Assembly (NCBI GenBank): GCA_903830655.1
Contig: CAIKUQ010000053.1
Coordinates: forward strand, 1 to 55,441
Direction of reading: 5' to 3'
Source of the DNA: an uncultured Actinomycetes bacterium
GTDB taxonomy: Bacteria; Actinomycetota; Acidimicrobiia; Acidimicrobiales; RAAP-2
Length of the DNA stretch: 55,441 nt
The position numbers and the translations under genes are program-made. Below are positions 40,663-50,261 of this stretch, one piece after another (position 1 is the stretch's first letter; every line of letters starts with the position of its first letter). A model generated the notes under the pieces. The model did no database searches, was not told the DNA's origin, and saw only the letters and a list, made by a program, of their open reading frames with translations.

Positions 40663-42081
40663 GTGCGACGCACTCGAATTGTTGCCACGCTAGGACCGTC
40701 GTCAGATGATGATGCAACAATCAAGGGTCTGGTGGCCGCCGGTGTGGACGTCTTTCGACTCTCCTTCGCACACGGTGATATCCCCTCGGGAATCGAACGC
40801 CTTCGTCGCGTGCGCAAACTAGCTCCCGACCAAGCAATCATGGTTGACATCCCTGGCCCCAAAATTCGCGCGGGATCTTTTGGCACGCATCCGGTGAATT
40901 TAACCGTTGGCGACAAGGTTGAATTGGTGGAAGGTTTTGGCGAGACTTCACTCGGTAGCAAAATTTTCGTTGAGCGCGAGGGTGTCCTTTCGATGCTCAA
41001 AAAGGGCGACCACATCCACATTGGCGATGGCGGCACTTCTTTGGTTGTAACGGAAACCGGCAAGACCACGATGACCGAAGTCACCTCCGGGGGAGCGGTC
41101 ATGGGTAAGCCGGGCCTGTCACTACCTTCGTCGATCATGAATGATCGCTTGCCCACTGACGCCGACCGCGAACGACTGGAAGCGTTGCGCTCGGAAGAGT
41201 TCGAGATTCTCGCCATCTCCTTTGTTCGCTCGGGCTTCGATGTGGAATCGGTTCGGGCGGTGCTCAGTCGCCCCGACGTCATGATGATGTCGAAAATTGA
41301 AACTTCAGAGGGTGTTGAAAATCTAGAAGAGATTGTTGAACATTCCGATGCCATCATGGTGGCTCGTGGAGACCTCGGTGTGCGCATGCCCATTGAGGAA
41401 GTACCGCACCTTCAAAAAGCAATTGTTCGTCTCGGGGTGCGATACGCCCGTCCAGTCATCGTCGCGACTCAAATGCTCGAGTCGATGACACACGCACAAG
41501 TTCCAACTCGTGCTGAGGTGACTGACGTGGCGAACGCCGTTCTTGATGGAGCGAGTGCCGTGATGCTTTCGGGGGAAACGGCTATTGGCGATGACCCCAT
41601 TGGAACCGTTAAGACTATGGACCGTATCGTTCGTCGAGCAGAGCAGTCTTTCGATTACGCCGAGTGGGGTGACAATCTAGATGTCCAGCAGATTTCTCAT
41701 ACATTAGGCAAGACCGCTCGGATCACCGCCGCCATAACTGGTGCGGCGTGGCGTGCGGCTATGGAAGAAGAGGCGGTGGCTATTGTCGCCTGTACCCGTT
41801 CGGGCACCACCGCGCGAGCAATTTCTCGTTTCCGTCCACCTATGCCAATTGTGGCCATTACGCCTCAGATCGGTACCGCTCGTCAGCTCCACGGTTCATG
41901 GGGTATCGAGAAGATTTTCGTCTCGCCCCTACAAGACATCGACAGCCTTTGTACGTACGCAGCCGAGCAGGTAAAGGCTGCGGGTCTCGCCAAATCCGGT
42001 GACGCGATTGTGGTGATGGCTGGCTCAGAGTCGGGTGGCGCATCGATTACCGACACCGTTCGCATGGTTGTTATTCACTAG
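40663..42081 (+). CDS. pyk: Pyruvate kinase
   Basis: 472 residues, normal for bacterial pyruvate kinase, from GTG 40663. It converts phosphoenolpyruvate and ADP to pyruvate and ATP. Motifs: RRTRIVATLGPSSDD at the N-terminus, VDIPGPKIRAGSFG, the active-site segment MMSKIETSEGVENLEEI (family pattern IAKIE), and ARGDLGVRMP. IVATQMLESMTHAQVPTRAE follows, and the C-terminal domain has CTRSGTTARAISRFRP. Expression may depend on the leader hairpin that covers its ribosome binding site. A strong terminator follows. Confidence 0.96.
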   Translation: MRRTRIVATLGPSSDDDATIKGLVAAGVDVFRLSFAHGDIPSGIERLRRVRKLAPDQAIMVDIPGPKIRAGSFGTHPVNLTVGDKVELVEGFGETSLGSKIFVEREGVLSMLKKGDHIHIGDGGTSLVVTETGKTTMTEVTSGGAVMGKPGLSLPSSIMNDRLPTDADRERLEALRSEEFEILAISFVRSGFDVESVRAVLSRPDVMMMSKIETSEGVENLEEIVEHSDAIMVARGDLGVRMPIEEVPHLQKAIVRLGVRYARPVIVATQMLESMTHAQVPTRAEVTDVANAVLDGASAVMLSGETAIGDDPIGTVKTMDRIVRRAEQSFDYAEWGDNLDVQQISHTLGKTARITAAITGAAWRAAMEEEAVAIVACTRSGTTARAISRFRPPMPIVAITPQIGTARQLHGSWGIEKIFVSPLQDIDSLCTYAAEQVKAAGLAKSGDAIVVMAGSESGGASITDTVRMVVIH

Positions 42082-42102
42082 TTTTCAATCGGTCCAAGAG
42101 AG

Positions 42103-42151
42103 AATCCGCTGACCATAACTCGCTTCGGGCGAGTCAGGTCAGCGGATTTTT
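42103..42151 (+). terminator. Intrinsic terminator after pyk
   Basis: AATCCGCTGACC (42103-42114) pairs perfectly with GGTCAGCGGATT (42137-42148). An inner ACTCGC/GCGAGT stem (42118-42134) extends it, and a TTTTT run ends at 42151. Confidence 0.92.
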
Positions 42152-42167
42152 CCTTAGAGGACGCGAT

Positions 42168-43118
42168 TTAGCTGAGTGATTTCAAGAAAGAAATCAGAGC
42201 ACCAAAGTAGGCGTCCTGGTCGTCATAGAGGGCCATGTGACTACCCTTTTCGCAGGTGAACGACTGACCTTGGGGCATGCGCTTGGCCATAGACACGAGG
42301 AACTCTGGGTCCATCGTGTCGAAGCGACCACCTAAGACCAGTGCGGGAATTGTAATGTCCTTTAAGTCCTCGGTGCGATCCCAATTTGCCAGCTTCGCCT
42401 CATCCCACATACCAAGTTCACTAGGGCCTTGCATGGTGCGATAGAGATCGTGGTTGATGTTGGCGAATGCGAACGCCACTGGCTCGGGCCATTCGCTGGG
42501 GTCAAGTCGCAAGATGTGGTCGACGTAGTACGAGCGAACGAGAAGTTCTTCATAGCGGGGATTAGCAAAGTCGCTGGCAGCTTCTAAGGCTCGAATCTCT
42601 TTCAGGTCATCTTGATTCATCAACGGACTCAAGACTTCGTCGGCGTATTTGTTGTAGGCCGGCGCACTTGACATCATGTTCGAAATGACAACTGCTTTGA
42701 GTTTGTCTTGGTGGGCGAGCGCATACTCAATTGCGAGAACGCCTCCCCAGGAGTGGCCGAGTAAAACAAAGTTGTCAGGCCCAAGGCCCAGGGCCTTACG
42801 AACCTGCTCGACTTCGTCGACGAAACGGTCTAAGTCCCAGAAGTCGGGGTCAGCGGGGTTTTCACTGCGGCCAGAACCTAACTGGTCGTAGTAGTAATAC
42901 TCAATCTCTTCGCCAGGAAAGAAACTGTCGAAGGCTTCGAAATAATCGTGCGTCGCACCTGGACCTCCGTGCAAAAGGAGAACCTTCAGTGTGGGATTGT
43001 TACCAATTCGCTTGGTCCAAACGTTGAAGGTCCCCTTGGGTGAGGTGATGGGAATCATCCTCACACCACCTGAAATTGAATCCGAGCGACCGGTACGGTC
43101 GAAATACTTACTGGACAT
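42168..43118 (-). CDS. Proline iminopeptidase-type alpha/beta hydrolase
   Basis: 316 residues. A proline-specific peptidase family member (S33): oxyanion-hole segment LLHGGPGATHDYFEAFD, YYDQLGSGRSE, nucleophile elbow GHSWGGVLAIEYALAH, acid LVLGGRFDTMDPE, and catalytic His in KGSHMALYDD. The cap domain lies between about residues 145 and 245. It removes N-terminal proline or related residues from peptides, though family members also hydrolyse other amides and esters. ATG 43118 has AAAGGGGGAC upstream. There is no signal peptide, so it is cytoplasmic. Confidence 0.92.
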   Translation of the reverse strand: MSSKYFDRTGRSDSISGGVRMIPITSPKGTFNVWTKRIGNNPTLKVLLLHGGPGATHDYFEAFDSFFPGEEIEYYYYDQLGSGRSENPADPDFWDLDRFVDEVEQVRKALGLGPDNFVLLGHSWGGVLAIEYALAHQDKLKAVVISNMMSSAPAYNKYADEVLSPLMNQDDLKEIRALEAASDFANPRYEELLVRSYYVDHILRLDPSEWPEPVAFAFANINHDLYRTMQGPSELGMWDEAKLANWDRTEDLKDITIPALVLGGRFDTMDPEFLVSMAKRMPQGQSFTCEKGSHMALYDDQDAYFGALISFLKSLS

Positions 43119-43244
43119 TTGTCCCCCTTTGGCTTTTAGAGAATATAAGCCAAAATCAGATCCACTGGTTGGACGGACCCTTTCTGGTCACGGGGGCGGC
43201 GCCATGGTCCGCAACTGACCAATTCGCCAATAATTGTGCGCTTT

Positions 43245-43319
43245 TGGCGCCCTCGGCAGGATTCGAACCTGCGCACATGGCTTCGGAGGCCAATGCTCTA
43301 TCCCCTGAGCTACGAGGGC
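43245..43319 (-). tRNA. tRNA-Arg (anticodon CCG)
   Basis: On the minus strand a full cloverleaf: acceptor GCCCTCG (5' end at 43319) with CGAGGGC, D arm GCTC...GAGC, anticodon loop CTCCGAA with CCG at 34-36, T arm GCAGG-TTCGAAT-CCTGC, discriminator G and an encoded CCA (43247-43245). Length 75. The outermost anticodon-stem pair is a T-T mismatch. It reads CGG. It lies in the 393-bp gap between the peptidase and lysA; the rest of that gap holds only an AT-rich inverted repeat (TGGTTTT/AAAACCA near 43343-43360) upstream of the tRNA and the lysA promoter. Confidence 0.95.
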
Positions 43320-43498
43320 TTACTTTTGCCCGCATCACCAATATGGTTTTTGCCAAAACCATTCTGGGATGTCTGTCAGCAGTCTAGGGCACATCGCTTT
43401 GGCAGCCCCTCGAGCGCCGTGAGTCGGGCTCGGCCACGGCACGAGAACCATCCTTGTGGCGACTGCAAAATAATCGTGAACTGAAATGACCCCGCCTC

Positions 43499-43504
43499 TA
43501 GGGT
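43499..43504 (+). promoter_or_regulatory. -10 element of leaderless lysA
   Basis: TAGGGT lies seven bases before GTG 43512; no Shine-Dalgarno is present. Confidence 0.45.
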
Positions 43505-43511
43505 GAAAGGC

Positions 43512-44786
43512 GTGACTTCTGGACCTTTGCCCTCATACCTCTTGCCCGATACCGCCGAGGTTCTTGACGCCGACGTGGAAGTGGGCGGGGTCTCTCTGCT
43601 CGAGCTCGCTCGCACCTTTGGTACTCCACTTTTTGTCTACGACGAAGTGGCGCTGATTGAACGCTGCCAGGCGGCGGCGAAGAGTTTTGATGACGGAGTG
43701 GCCTTCGCTTCGAAGTCTTTTTTGTGTGGAGCAATGGCCCGGTTAGCGGTAGAAAATGGCCTGTGTATTGATGTGGCTACTGAAGGAGAGCTCGATGTGG
43801 TGCTGCGCGCTGGCGTAAGTCCTGAGCGAATTGTTGTTCACGGAAACAATAAGAGTGTGACAGAGATCACCCGGGCCATTGACTTACGGGTGCACCGCTT
43901 GATTATTGACTCTTTCGATGAGATAGTAAAAATTCAACAGATACTCAAGCCTGGTGAAACACTTTCGTGCCTGATTCGTGTAACCCCGGGCATCGAGGCT
44001 CACACACACGAATTCGTCCGCACGGGGCAAGAGGATTCGAAATTTGGTTTCTCGATTGCGAGTGGGGACGCGCGCAGAGCAATTGACTTGCTACGGGCTG
44101 TGCCCGGTGTGACCCTGCACGGCGTTCATGCGCACATCGGTTCTCAAATCTTTGACACCGTTGGGTTCGACGAGGAACTCCAGGTGCTGGCGAACTTTAC
44201 GAAGGATGACTCCTTTGACGAACTCTGCATTGGTGGGGGCTTGGGGGTTGCGTACGTTGAAGGGGAGAAGGCACCGTCGATTTCCGAATGGGGGGCGATG
44301 GTGCGTCAATCAGTGCAACGCCTAGGCATTGACCAGAAAACTCGAATTACCGCCGAGCCGGGACGCGCGATTGTTGCGCAAGCTGGAATAACACTCTACG
44401 AAGTTGGTGTCGTGAAGGAATTGACGATGCGCACCTACGTGGCGGTGAATGGCGGGATGAGCGATAACCCACGTCCCGTCCTCTACGGATCGGGCTACGA
44501 AGCCTTCGATCTTTCACGACCAGGCTTGGCGCGCGACCGAGAGGTCCGCATTGTGGGCAAGCACTGCGAATCGGGTGATGTTTTAGTGGACCAAGCTTGG
44601 TTACCAAGTGCGACCACCGTTGGAGACATCATCGCCACCCCCGTCACGGGAGCGTACGGGTACTCAATGGCCTCTAACTACAACCGCGTCCCGCGTCCGG
44701 CCGTGGTCTTTGTGAAGGACGGAAAATCAAGACTCGTCTTGCGTCGAGAGACCCTCGAAGACCTTGTGAACCTCGAGGTCGAATAG
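43512..44786 (+). CDS. lysA: Diaminopimelate decarboxylase
   Basis: 424 residues from GTG 43512 (an in-frame GTG at 43503 would begin inside the predicted -10 box). A PLP fold-type III enzyme making L-lysine from meso-diaminopimelate. Visible: VAFASKSFLC with the PLP lysine, HGVHAHIGSQIFD, the glycine-rich phosphate loop CIGGGLGVAYV, EPGRAIVAQAG, and the active-site HCESGDVL near the C-terminus, followed by GAYGYSMASNYN. It starts the amino-acid and translation block that runs to tsaC. Confidence 0.96.
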   Translation: MTSGPLPSYLLPDTAEVLDADVEVGGVSLLELARTFGTPLFVYDEVALIERCQAAAKSFDDGVAFASKSFLCGAMARLAVENGLCIDVATEGELDVVLRAGVSPERIVVHGNNKSVTEITRAIDLRVHRLIIDSFDEIVKIQQILKPGETLSCLIRVTPGIEAHTHEFVRTGQEDSKFGFSIASGDARRAIDLLRAVPGVTLHGVHAHIGSQIFDTVGFDEELQVLANFTKDDSFDELCIGGGLGVAYVEGEKAPSISEWGAMVRQSVQRLGIDQKTRITAEPGRAIVAQAGITLYEVGVVKELTMRTYVAVNGGMSDNPRPVLYGSGYEAFDLSRPGLARDREVRIVGKHCESGDVLVDQAWLPSATTVGDIIATPVTGAYGYSMASNYNRVPRPAVVFVKDGKSRLVLRRETLEDLVNLEVE

Positions 44787-44804
44787 CTCACTTTCCGCAG
44801 TGAG
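44787..44804. repeat. Inverted repeat between lysA and hom
   Basis: CTCACT (44787-44792), TTCCGC, AGTGAG (44799-44804). It has no T-run and overlaps the expected -35 region of hom, so it may be an operator or a weak RNA hairpin. Confidence 0.4.
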
Positions 44805-44805
44805 T

Positions 44806-44811
44806 TAGCCT
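44806..44811 (+). promoter_or_regulatory. -10 element of leaderless hom
   Basis: TAGCCT is six bases before ATG 44818, without a Shine-Dalgarno. Confidence 0.45.
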
Positions 44812-44817
44812 TTACCT

Positions 44818-46113
44818 ATGGAAAGCCGACCTGTCCGCATCGGAATTATTGGTGCGGGTTTTGTCGGCTCGGCATTGGCGGAGCTTCTCAGCGATAGCTC
44901 CCGTGCCCAGGCACTGGCCGACGCCGCCACCGCGCCAGTTGAATTAGTGGGAGTTGCGGTTCGCGACGCCTCACGAACCCGACCGGGAGTTCCGAGCGAT
45001 CTCGTCACCGACGACTTCGACGAACTCCTAAGTCGAGACCTTGATGTTTTGGTTGAAGTGGTAGGTGGCATCGAGCCAGCGAAAGGTTTTATCGAACGAG
45101 CACTGCGGGCCAAAGTTTCGGTGGTGACGGCCAACAAGGCCCTGCTGGCTGCCCATGGATATGAACTGTCGCAATTGGCCAACGAAAACTCAGTAGATCT
45201 TTTTTATGAAGCGGCGGTCGCGGGTGGAATTCCGATTCTCCGCGCCCTACGAAGTTCACTGGCGGGCGAGCAAATACTGCGGGTAATGGGCATTGTCAAC
45301 GGCACCACCAATTTCATTCTTTCCAAAATGTCAAATGAGGGATTGGACTACGCCGATGTCTTAGCCCAGGCCCAAGCACTAGGTTTCGCCGAGGCCGACC
45401 CCACGGCCGATGTTGAGGGATTCGACCCCGCCGCCAAGATCGCCATCCTCTCCTCCTTAGCCTTTGGCACGAAGCTCGAGGGCGATGAGATCGCCCGAGA
45501 GGGAATTTCTGGGATCCGAAGCGTCGATGTCGAATTTGCTCGACGATCTGGTTACGTCATCAAATTGCTGGGCATCGCCGAACGAATTGGCGACAGTGGA
45601 CTTTCGCGACGTGTGCACCCCACTCTGGTGCCCAAAGAGCACCCCCTCGCATCGGTCAATGGAGCAATGAACGCAGTTTTTGTCGACGGCGCAAAGTCCG
45701 GACCCCTCATGTGGCTGGGCCAAGGTGCCGGGGGAGAGCCCACCGCAACCGCGGTACTCGGCGATGTGCTCGATGCCGCCCGGAACCGTGTCTCTGATCG
45801 CCACGACATCCCGTTCACCTACGACAATCGACTCCACTTAGTCGATGAGGGAGAGCTGCGGTCGGCCTTCTACATAAGTATTGACGTGGATGATGAGCCT
45901 GGTGTCCTCGCCGCGGTGGCAAACATTTTTGCCGAGCAGGGGGTGTCAATCCTCTCGATGGAACAATCGGGCGAAGGGGCCGAGGCCCGGATGTCCTTTG
46001 TGACCCACGAAGCTCGCACCGAATCAGTTCGAGCCACCATTCACGCGTTGAGCGACTTACCTAAGGTTGAGCGAGTTGGCGCGTGTCTTCGAGTCCTGGC
46101 GGGAGGCTTGTAA
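44818..46113 (+). CDS. hom: Homoserine dehydrogenase with ACT domain
   Basis: 431 residues. NAD(P)-binding N-terminus [43 protein letters not shown], then the catalytic domain with [27 protein letters not shown] and [17 protein letters not shown]-terminal ACT domain (about 345-431; [19 protein letters not shown]) is expected to give threonine feedback control. It reduces aspartate semialdehyde to homoserine. thrC starts on the last base of its stop codon. Confidence 0.96.
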   Translation: MESRPVRIGIIGAGFVGSALAELLSDSSRAQALADAATAPVELVGVAVRDASRTRPGVPSDLVTDDFDELLSRDLDVLVEVVGGIEPAKGFIERALRAKVSVVTANKALLAAHGYELSQLANENSVDLFYEAAVAGGIPILRALRSSLAGEQILRVMGIVNGTTNFILSKMSNEGLDYADVLAQAQALGFAEADPTADVEGFDPAAKIAILSSLAFGTKLEGDEIAREGISGIRSVDVEFARRSGYVIKLLGIAERIGDSGLSRRVHPTLVPKEHPLASVNGAMNAVFVDGAKSGPLMWLGQGAGGEPTATAVLGDVLDAARNRVSDRHDIPFTYDNRLHLVDEGELRSAFYISIDVDDEPGVLAAVANIFAEQGVSILSMEQSGEGAEARMSFVTHEARTESVRATIHALSDLPKVERVGACLRVLAGGL

Positions 46114-47150
46114 TGGCCGGCTGGCGAGGCTTACTCCACGAATATGGCCAGTACTTCGACATGCGAGGTATTGATGAAATCGTAACCCTCCAAGAGGGCA
46201 ACACCCCCTTGATACGCGCCGATCGCTTGAGTGAACGCCTCGAGGCGAATGTGTATCTCAAGTTTGAAGGGCTCAACCCATCGGGTTCCTTCAAGGACCG
46301 CGGCATGACGATGGCTATCACCAAGGCTAAAGCCGCGGGTGCTCAGACCGTAATCTGCGGATCTACTGGCAACACCTCAGCCGCCGCCGCTGCGTACGCC
46401 GCCAAAGCGGGCCTTGATTGTGTCGTCCTAGTTCCTGAAGGCAAGATTGCCGTCGGAAAGTTGGCTCAGGCGCACATGTATGGGGCAACCGTTTTGCAGA
46501 TCCGCGGCAACTTCGACCAAGCCCTGAACTTGGCACGTGAACTCACTCAACACATGGCCATCACCATTGTTAACTCGGTTAACCCCGATCGCATTGAGGG
46601 CCAAAAGACCGGCGCCTTCGAAATTGTCGAAGTGCTGGGAGATGCTCCGGACATCTTGAGTATCCCCGTCGGCAACGCTGGAAATATCACCGCCTACTGG
46701 CGAGGCTTCATTCAATTCCATGAGTTGCACAAGTCCGCAACTCTCCCTCGGATGTGGGGATTCCAGGCTGCCGGCGCGGCACCAATTGTGCTCGGACACC
46801 CCGTAGAAAACCCCGAAACAATTGCGACCGCCATTCGTATTGGTAACCCCGCGAGCTGGGTGCCCGCGCTCGACGTCATCAATGAGTCGCACGGTGAAGT
46901 TCGCGCCGTCACAGATGAGGAAATCCTGGCCGCGTACAGTTATCTCGCGAAATCTGAGTCAATCTTCTGCGAACCAGCCTCAGCCGCATCGGTCGCGGGA
47001 CTCTTTAAGTACGGCGTCCCGCAAGGATCGACCGTAGTGAGCGTGCTGACCGGCAACGGTCTAAAAGACCCTGATACCGCCGTTGGTCTCTCGGCTGCAC
47101 CTCAGGTTGTTGACGCAACCTTGCAGGCCCTGCTGGGGGCACTTAACTAA
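46113..47150 (+). CDS. thrC: Threonine synthase
   Basis: 345 residues from ATG 46113 (TAATG overlap with hom). A PLP fold-type II enzyme: the PLP lysine is in [14 protein letters not shown], the phosphate-binding segment is [16 protein letters not shown], and [13 protein letters not shown] lies near the C-terminus. It converts O-phosphohomoserine to threonine. Homoserine kinase (thrB), which supplies that substrate and follows thrC in mycobacteria, is absent here: the next gene is rho. Confidence 0.95.
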   Translation: MAGWRGLLHEYGQYFDMRGIDEIVTLQEGNTPLIRADRLSERLEANVYLKFEGLNPSGSFKDRGMTMAITKAKAAGAQTVICGSTGNTSAAAAAYAAKAGLDCVVLVPEGKIAVGKLAQAHMYGATVLQIRGNFDQALNLARELTQHMAITIVNSVNPDRIEGQKTGAFEIVEVLGDAPDILSIPVGNAGNITAYWRGFIQFHELHKSATLPRMWGFQAAGAAPIVLGHPVENPETIATAIRIGNPASWVPALDVINESHGEVRAVTDEEILAAYSYLAKSESIFCEPASAASVAGLFKYGVPQGSTVVSVLTGNGLKDPDTAVGLSAAPQVVDATLQALLGALN

Positions 47151-47152
47151 AG

Positions 47153-47182
47153 TTGTCCGGTCGCCTGTCAAGCGGCTACACT
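47153..47182 (+). promoter_or_regulatory. Probable promoter of rho
   Basis: TTGTCC (47153-47158), 18 bases, TACACT (47177-47182). Transcription near 47189 gives a leader of about 100 nt. Confidence 0.4.
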
Positions 47183-47201
47183 TGGTGTGTCGACCTCCCA
47201 C

Positions 47202-47273
47202 TTCTAGGTGTGGAGAATTCACTAGTTTCGACATCTTCCCGTTTTTCTCCACCTTTTTAAATTTCTAGGTGGA
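47202..47273 (+). promoter_or_regulatory. Structured rho leader with alternative pairings
   Basis: TTCTAGGTG occurs twice (47202-47210 and 47263-47271). TCCACCT (47248-47254) can pair with AGGTGGA (47267-47273). The overlapping CTCCAC (47247-47252) can instead pair with GTGGAG (47210-47215). A T-rich tract lies between. It precedes the GAAAGGA ribosome binding site of rho. Confidence 0.4.
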
Positions 47274-47290
47274 ACGAAAGGAATCACACT

Positions 47291-48892
47291 ATGGCTGATT
47301 CGGCCAACAACTCACCAGATCTCGAGGGCAAGTCCCGCGACGATCTCGCACAGATCGCCACCGCTCGTGGCCTCGACATGTCAGCTCGCGCCAGCAAGGC
47401 CAGCCTGATTGAAGCTATCCAGGGCTCCGAGACTGCCAAGCCCGCTCGAGCCGTCCGCTCTCGTCGCACCGCCGCCACTCCCGACTTGGACTTTGATGAC
47501 ATTGTCGCGGAAAACGATTCCTACGCGAAGTCGGAAAAGCCCGAAGGGGCACCCGCTGCTCCAGCGGCCACTAACGAAGAACGACCTCGTCAAAATAACC
47601 AACCTCGCCCTGAGCGCCAACCGCGTGACTTTGGTGAGGGTGGTCGCAACAACCGACGCAATAACCGCAATCGTCGCCAAGGACAAGGCCGGGATCGATT
47701 TGAAGGCGGCGGCGGTGGAAGCATGCCTAAAGATGATGCGCCCTACAACGGCGAATTACTAGATATCGAGGGAATTGTCGATCTACGTGACGACGGATAT
47801 GGCTTCTTGCGAGTCAAGGGCTATCACGCGAGTTCCGGTGATGTCTACATCTCGATTAACAACGTTCGCCGTTTTAACATCCGCAAAGGTGACGCCGTAA
47901 AGGGTGGATATCGCCCCGCCCAATCAAATGAGAAGTACCCCGCGATGCTCCGCATCGACACGGTCGCTGGGTATGACCCTGAGGTTGCGAAACTCCGTCC
48001 CCGGTTTGATGAGCTGACCCCACTCTTCCCCGATGAGAAACTGAAGTTGGAGTCTCCAGAAGGTAAGTCGGATCTCACTCCTCGCATCGTTGACCTCCTC
48101 TCACCAATTGGTAAGGGTCAGCGCGGTTTGATTGTCGCACCACCCAAGGCCGGTAAAACGACCATCATGAAGCAGATTGCCCAGGCAATCGAACTCAACA
48201 ACCCTGAAGTTCACCTCATGATTCTGCTCGTGGACGAACGTCCAGAAGAAGTAACGGATATCCGCCGCAGCGTTCAAGGGGAAGTCATCGCTTCAACGTT
48301 CGACCGCCCAGCTGAAGAGCACACGCACATTGCTGAGCTCTGTATCGAGCGCGCTAAGCGTTTAGTGGAGCAAGGTAAGGACGTTGTCATTATTTTGGAT
48401 GGTATTACTCGACTCGCTCGCGCCTATAACCTGGCCGCGCCCGCAACGGGACGAATTATGTCCGGTGGTGTGGACTCCGGTGCGCTGTATCCACCCAAGA
48501 AGTTCTTCGGTGCCGCTCGTAACATTGAAGAGGGTGGTTCATTGACCATCTTGGCTAGTGCGCTTGTCGAAACCGGCTCCAAGATGGATGAAGTTATCTT
48601 TGAAGAATTCAAGGGAACGGGCAACATGGAGCTCAAGCTTGACCGTCGCCTCTCGGAACGTCGTTTGTTCCCCGCGATCGACGTCAACGCCTCGTCGACC
48701 CGGCACGAAGAGCTGCTCTTTAGCCGTGAGGCCCTACCCCAGGTCTGGAAACTTCGCCGAGTTCTCAATGGCCTCGCCGCCGAGGGTCGTGACGCCGCTG
48801 GACTAGAGCTGTTGATTGAAAAAATCAAGACAACTAAGTCAAATGATGAGTTCTTGGCCGAGATTGCCAAGGGCCCAGCCCCCACTAGTTGA
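47291..48892 (+). CDS. rho: Transcription termination factor Rho
   Basis: 533 residues. An N-terminal SAP-like helical domain (about 10-45; [21 protein letters not shown]) is followed by an acidic stretch and an Asn/Arg/Gly-rich low-complexity insert (about 95-150). The cold-shock-like RNA-binding domain ([20 protein letters not shown]) and the RecA-type hexameric ATPase come next: Walker [27 protein letters not shown], Walker [19 protein letters not shown]-loop [21 protein letters not shown]. The insert is typical of actinobacterial Rho and may add RNA contacts. Leader structure suggests autogenous control. Confidence 0.96.
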   Translation: MADSANNSPDLEGKSRDDLAQIATARGLDMSARASKASLIEAIQGSETAKPARAVRSRRTAATPDLDFDDIVAENDSYAKSEKPEGAPAAPAATNEERPRQNNQPRPERQPRDFGEGGRNNRRNNRNRRQGQGRDRFEGGGGGSMPKDDAPYNGELLDIEGIVDLRDDGYGFLRVKGYHASSGDVYISINNVRRFNIRKGDAVKGGYRPAQSNEKYPAMLRIDTVAGYDPEVAKLRPRFDELTPLFPDEKLKLESPEGKSDLTPRIVDLLSPIGKGQRGLIVAPPKAGKTTIMKQIAQAIELNNPEVHLMILLVDERPEEVTDIRRSVQGEVIASTFDRPAEEHTHIAELCIERAKRLVEQGKDVVIILDGITRLARAYNLAAPATGRIMSGGVDSGALYPPKKFFGAARNIEEGGSLTILASALVETGSKMDEVIFEEFKGTGNMELKLDRRLSERRLFPAIDVNASSTRHEELLFSREALPQVWKLRRVLNGLAAEGRDAAGLELLIEKIKTTKSNDEFLAEIAKGPAPTS

Positions 48893-48929
48893 GCATCCGC
48901 TAGAATTGCTATCCGCACTAAGGAGCATC

Positions 48930-49157
48930 ATGAAGTCAGATATCCACCCAAATTACGGTGACTCGTCAGTCACCTGTTCCTGTGGCAACACCTTTACGAC
49001 CAAGTCCACCAAGGCCACTGTGGTCGTGGAATTGTGCAACGAGTGCCACCCCTTCTTCACCGGTAAGCAGAAGCTTGTCGACACCGGTGGTCGAGTCGAG
49101 CGCTTCCAAAAGCGCTACGGCCAAAAGACTGCAAAGGCTCGCACACCAAAGGCCTAA
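48930..49157 (+). CDS. rpmE: 50S ribosomal protein L31, zinc (C+) form
   Basis: 75 residues from ATG 48930 with AAGGAG at 48919-48924. The zinc cysteines are present as TCSCGNTF and ELCNECHPF (CxC...CxxC), so this is the zinc-binding paralogue used under zinc-replete conditions. The C-terminal basic tail is normal. It lies between rho and prfA, as in mycobacteria. Its stop codon sits inside an 8-bp hairpin. Confidence 0.95.
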   Translation: MKSDIHPNYGDSSVTCSCGNTFTTKSTKATVVVELCNECHPFFTGKQKLVDTGGRVERFQKRYGQKTAKARTPKA

Positions 49158-49166
49158 TGCCTTTGG
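49146..49166 (+). repeat. Hairpin across the rpmE stop codon
   Basis: CCAAAGGC (49146-49153), loop CTAAT, GCCTTTGG (49159-49166). It lacks a T-run, so it is more likely an mRNA stability or partial-attenuation element than a full terminator. Confidence 0.45.
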
Positions 49167-49181
49167 GCGTGATACACGCAC

Positions 49182-50261
49182 GTGCGCCCCATAGACGAAA
49201 CTCTTACCAAACTCACCGACGAACTCAAGGTTGTCGAAGCGGCGCTTTCCGAGCCGGATGTCGCGAGTGATGTTGCTCGATTACGCGACCTCTCCCGCCG
49301 CCATAAAGAACTGAATGAAATTTCGGTGGCGTGGGAAAATTTGAAATCAGTTCAATCTGATTTGGCGACCGCTAAAGAGATGTTCAACGAAACATCGGGC
49401 GAAGATCGTGAACTGTGGCGCGAAGAGGTAAACGCCGCGGAGGCCAAGTTACCTCCTCTCGAAGAGAATCTCGAAACGTTGTTGCTCCCGCGCGACCCCA
49501 ACGTCGGGCGAAATGTCATCATGGAAATCCGCGGTGCGGAAGGTGGCGACGAGGCCAACCTCTTCGCGGGCGATTTAGCTCAGATGTACAAACGTTACGC
49601 CGGAATTCGTGGCTGGAAGCTCGAAGTCATCGAAGAGTCAGAATCTGAGCATGGCGGCATCGATGGTGCCACCTACTTAATTAAAGGCGAAGACGCGTGG
49701 GCTCGACTGGAGCAAGAAGGCGGCGTACACCGAGTGCAGCGCGTGCCGGTAACCGAAGCCAAGGGCCGCGTGCACACTTCGTCAGCGACCGTTTCAATCT
49801 TGCCCGAGGCCGAGGAGGTCGATGTTGACATCAACGCCAATGACTTGAAGATTGATGTGTATCGTTCATCGGGCCCAGGTGGCCAAAGCGTCAACACCAC
49901 TGACTCGGCCGTTCGCATCACCCACCTACCTACCGGCATCGTTGTATCGATGCAGGACGAAAAGAGCCAGATTCAAAACCGTGCCAAAGCACTCATCGTT
50001 CTACGCTCCCGTCTCCTGAAGGCGGCCCAAGATGAGCAGGCCCGTGAAGTCGGAGACCTCAAGCGGGCTCAGGTTGGTTCGGGCGGACGTGGCGAAAAGA
50101 TCCGCACCTACAACTTCAAAGAAAACCGGGTTACCGACCACCGCATCAATCTGACTCACTATTCGCTCGACGCAGTGCTCAATGGCGAGCTCGACCCATA
50201 TGTTGATGCTCTCCTGGCCGATAAGCGCGCCCGACAATTGGCTGAAAGCGATGGACGCTAA
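49182..50261 (+). CDS. prfA: Peptide chain release factor 1
   Basis: 359 residues from GTG 49182. The codon-recognition loop is RVPVTEAKGR (the PxT motif as P-V-T). The peptidyl-hydrolysis motif is SGPGGQSVNTTDSAVR, with the GGQ glutamine that PrmC methylates. It reads UAA and UAG. prmC overlaps its last codons, as in many bacteria, consistent with modifier and substrate being made together. Confidence 0.97.
   Translation: MRPIDETLTKLTDELKVVEAALSEPDVASDVARLRDLSRRHKELNEISVAWENLKSVQSDLATAKEMFNETSGEDRELWREEVNAAEAKLPPLEENLETLLLPRDPNVGRNVIMEIRGAEGGDEANLFAGDLAQMYKRYAGIRGWKLEVIEESESEHGGIDGATYLIKGEDAWARLEQEGGVHRVQRVPVTEAKGRVHTSSATVSILPEAEEVDVDINANDLKIDVYRSSGPGGQSVNTTDSAVRITHLPTGIVVSMQDEKSQIQNRAKALIVLRSRLLKAAQDEQAREVGDLKRAQVGSGGRGEKIRTYNFKENRVTDHRINLTHYSLDAVLNGELDPYVDALLADKRARQLAESDGR

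Noticed and set aside
40572..41393. 273-codon open frame on the minus strand, antisense to pyk
   Set aside because: It is a low-complexity Ser/Arg/Thr-rich product lying wholly within the conserved pyruvate kinase frame, a codon-bias shadow with no ribosome binding site or recognisable domain.
42103..42151. pyk terminator as a bidirectional terminator for the convergent peptidase gene
   Set aside because: On the minus strand the stem is followed by mixed CTCTCTTGG rather than a T-run, so only weak termination in that direction is plausible.
43245..43319. tRNA-Arg as an integration site explaining the inserted genes between argS and lysA
   Set aside because: No integrase, no phage genes and no second copy of the tRNA 3' end were found by eye; the genes in between are ordinary housekeeping and transport genes.
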